Shown here piece by piece: positions 33,892 through 34,957 of a stretch of DNA of 34,957 nucleotides (position 1 is the first letter of the stretch; every line of letters starts with the position of its first letter). Position numbers and translations under genes: made by a program. The notes beneath the pieces are model-generated. The model had not been told where the DNA came from. It was given only the letters and a program-made list of their open reading frames with translations, and made no database searches. Origin of the DNA: Candidatus Sericytochromatia bacterium S15B-MN24 CBMW_12 (GTDB lineage Bacteria; Cyanobacteriota; Sericytochromatia; S15B-MN24; UBA4093). The stretch spans positions 1 to 34,957 of the forward strand of contig DAZV01000028.1 of NCBI GenBank assembly GCA_002083825.1, given 5' to 3'.

Positions 33892-34767
33892 TTAGCTGGC
33901 CCACTGCACTCCGAGCGGGTTGGGTGCCTGCGTCTGGCTTGCGGGAGCCGCAGGGGCCTGGGTGACGGGGGCCTGCGCCGGGGCGCCGCCTTGCCACTGC
34001 ATCCCGAGCGGGTTGCTCGCCCCAGCCGGGGTGGGTACCGACTGAACCGGTGGCTGCGGCTGAATCACGGGCGGAATGACCGGGGGCTGAGTCATCAGGG
34101 CTTCGAGCTTCCGCATGATGAGCTCGAGGGTCTGCTTGTCGGCGTACTCGTTGACCGCGGGGGTTCCGTTGGCGGCCTTGTAGGTCTGGCGGATCCCGTG
34201 CTGGGTCTTGAACTGGATCACGGCCTGGGCGGTCACGTTGTCGTAGACGCCGGTGGCGGGAGCCGTGAAGCCGAACTTGGCGAGGACGGTCTGAAGATCC
34301 TTGACGGCCTGAGGGTTGTTCGAGCCGGGGCCGAGGGCGCCGTCGGTCTCGTAGGTCTTGACCTCGTTCAGGAAGGCCTGGACGTTCTCGGGGGTGGCCA
34401 GAAGATTGTACTGCTGGGCGATGGCCATGTAGTCGACGCCACCGGTGGGGGGCACGGGGGGCTGAACAACCGGCGGCTGAACGACCGGGGGCTGCGTCGA
34501 GGTGTCGGACTGCTTGAAGAGGTTGGCGATCCAGCCGACGAGCCCCTTGAGCGCGGTCATCAAGCCCGAGAAAAGCTGCGAGAGCATCTCGCCCATCGGA
34601 GCAACCTGGTTCTGGGCGACGGCCTGCTGCGGAACCTGCTGGGCGGAAGCGACCGTGGCGGCGGGAGCTGCGGAACTGCCAACCCACTGGACGCCCAGCG
34701 GGTTGCTTGCCGGAGCTGCGGTCGGCCGGGTCAGGTTGGGGTTCGGCTGCGAAACTCCGGAAATCAT
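33892..34767 (-). CDS. Peptidoglycan-binding-domain protein with NPLGxQW motifs
   Basis: A 291-residue protein with GAGGAGGAAG before the ATG and no Sec signal. NPLG(V/M)QW occurs three times: residues 22-28, 252-258 and 283-289, the last just before the C-terminus. A hydrophobic helix (about 58-84, MGEMLSQLFSGLMTALKGLV) and a VVQPP repeat precede a folded domain (about 112-225). AVKDLQTVLAKFGFT and VYDNVTAQAVIQFKTQHGI in this domain match the peptidoglycan-binding type 1 fold. Long Pro/Gln/Ala linkers flank it. The Trp motifs resemble those of the 25946 protein. It may bind cell wall or act as an anchor for similarly tagged proteins (inference). Confidence 0.7.
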   Translation of the reverse strand: MISGVSQPNPNLTRPTAAPASNPLGVQWVGSSAAPAATVASAQQVPQQAVAQNQVAPMGEMLSQLFSGLMTALKGLVGWIANLFKQSDTSTQPPVVQPPVVQPPVPPTGGVDYMAIAQQYNLLATPENVQAFLNEVKTYETDGALGPGSNNPQAVKDLQTVLAKFGFTAPATGVYDNVTAQAVIQFKTQHGIRQTYKAANGTPAVNEYADKQTLELIMRKLEALMTQPPVIPPVIQPQPPVQSVPTPAGASNPLGMQWQGGAPAQAPVTQAPAAPASQTQAPNPLGVQWAS

Positions 34768-34957
34768 GGCACTTCCTCCTCACCAATGGGTCTTCTGCTG
34801 AAAAAGTTATCCCCCGATCGCCTAACGACCGTGCGCCTCTACGTTTAAGCCCCGGGTAAGATCTCTTGAACCTGACGTTAATCTTGCCGGCTCGCCCAGA
34901 AGTCTCGCTTCTGGAGTGTTTGGAGATGGACACGCTTGCCACCGGGGTTCGCAGCTT
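34768..34957. other. Upstream region of the 33892 gene, no supported gene
   Basis: This stretch is more AT-rich than its surroundings and should hold the promoter of the minus-strand gene. On the minus strand ATTAAC (about 34875-34881) has weak similarity to the GTTAA box of the conserved upstream elements at 19694 and 27485. No coding frame is convincing. Confidence 0.35.

Noticed and set aside
33749..34942. A 397-codon minus-strand frame overlapping the Trp-motif protein
   Set aside because: It is a shadow frame of the gene at 33892-34767, very rich in Arg, Pro and Ser, with no ribosome binding site or family feature.

Overview
The window is GC-rich (roughly two thirds G+C), densely coded on both strands and comes from a bacterium with a lipoprotein-rich envelope. 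Genes start with ATG, GTG or TTG behind clear Shine-Dalgarno sites. Three lipoproteins carry an unusual ISNN octapeptide repeat, and there is a Ski2/Mtr4-type helicase and an A-adding/CCA-type nucleotidyltransferase. From memory of such proteins this resembles non-photosynthetic Cyanobacteriota (Sericytochromatia/Tanganyikabacteria-like). That placement is inference only; no rRNA or marker phylogeny is available here.

Layout. 1-304: right end of an IS256-family element, with the transposase C-terminus and terminal repeat. 256-3356 (-): a two-gene fused TMD-NBD ABC transporter operon of the siderophore-transport type with a Fur-like palindrome upstream. The second gene is cut at its Q-loop by the IS. 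3633-4223 (+): small exported membrane protein. 4345-6694 (+): tdh-kbl threonine catabolic operon, closed by a 24-bp perfect hairpin. 6768-9974 (-): secreted barrel-like protein coupled to a chemoreceptor with a Cache sensor and two HAMP units. 10175-10435 (-): YHS metal-binding protein. 11006-13111 (+): first ISNN lipoprotein. 13455-16121 (-): Ski2-like helicase, divergent from rnhB (16348-16995, +). 17021-18172 (-): an unknown protein and a small protein with four MshEN-like motifs. 18312-18557 (+): glutaredoxin-like.

18757-27388 (-) is the most unusual region. It holds an RTX-associated calcium-binding-domain protein, two adjacent paralogous ISNN/NHL lipoproteins, a papain/C39-like candidate cysteine protease, a helical unknown and a HExxH candidate metalloprotease. 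The last protein and the first share short repeated tryptophan motifs in signal-less N-termini. A peptidoglycan-binding-domain protein at 33892-34767 shares the same type of motif. The RTX-domain gene and the metalloprotease gene also share a long conserved upstream sequence, so they are probably co-regulated. Together these look like a set of surface or exported proteins, possibly substrates of an unrecognised export or anchoring route.

27684-29404 (+): three small unknowns, one DUF4177-like. 29433-30676 (-): ROK sugar kinase and a 53-residue zinc ribbon. 30723-30807: 19-bp minisatellite. 30948-32219 (-): glutamate-dehydrogenase homologue in which all three active-site lysines are replaced. 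32394-33851 (+): tRNA nucleotidyltransferase.
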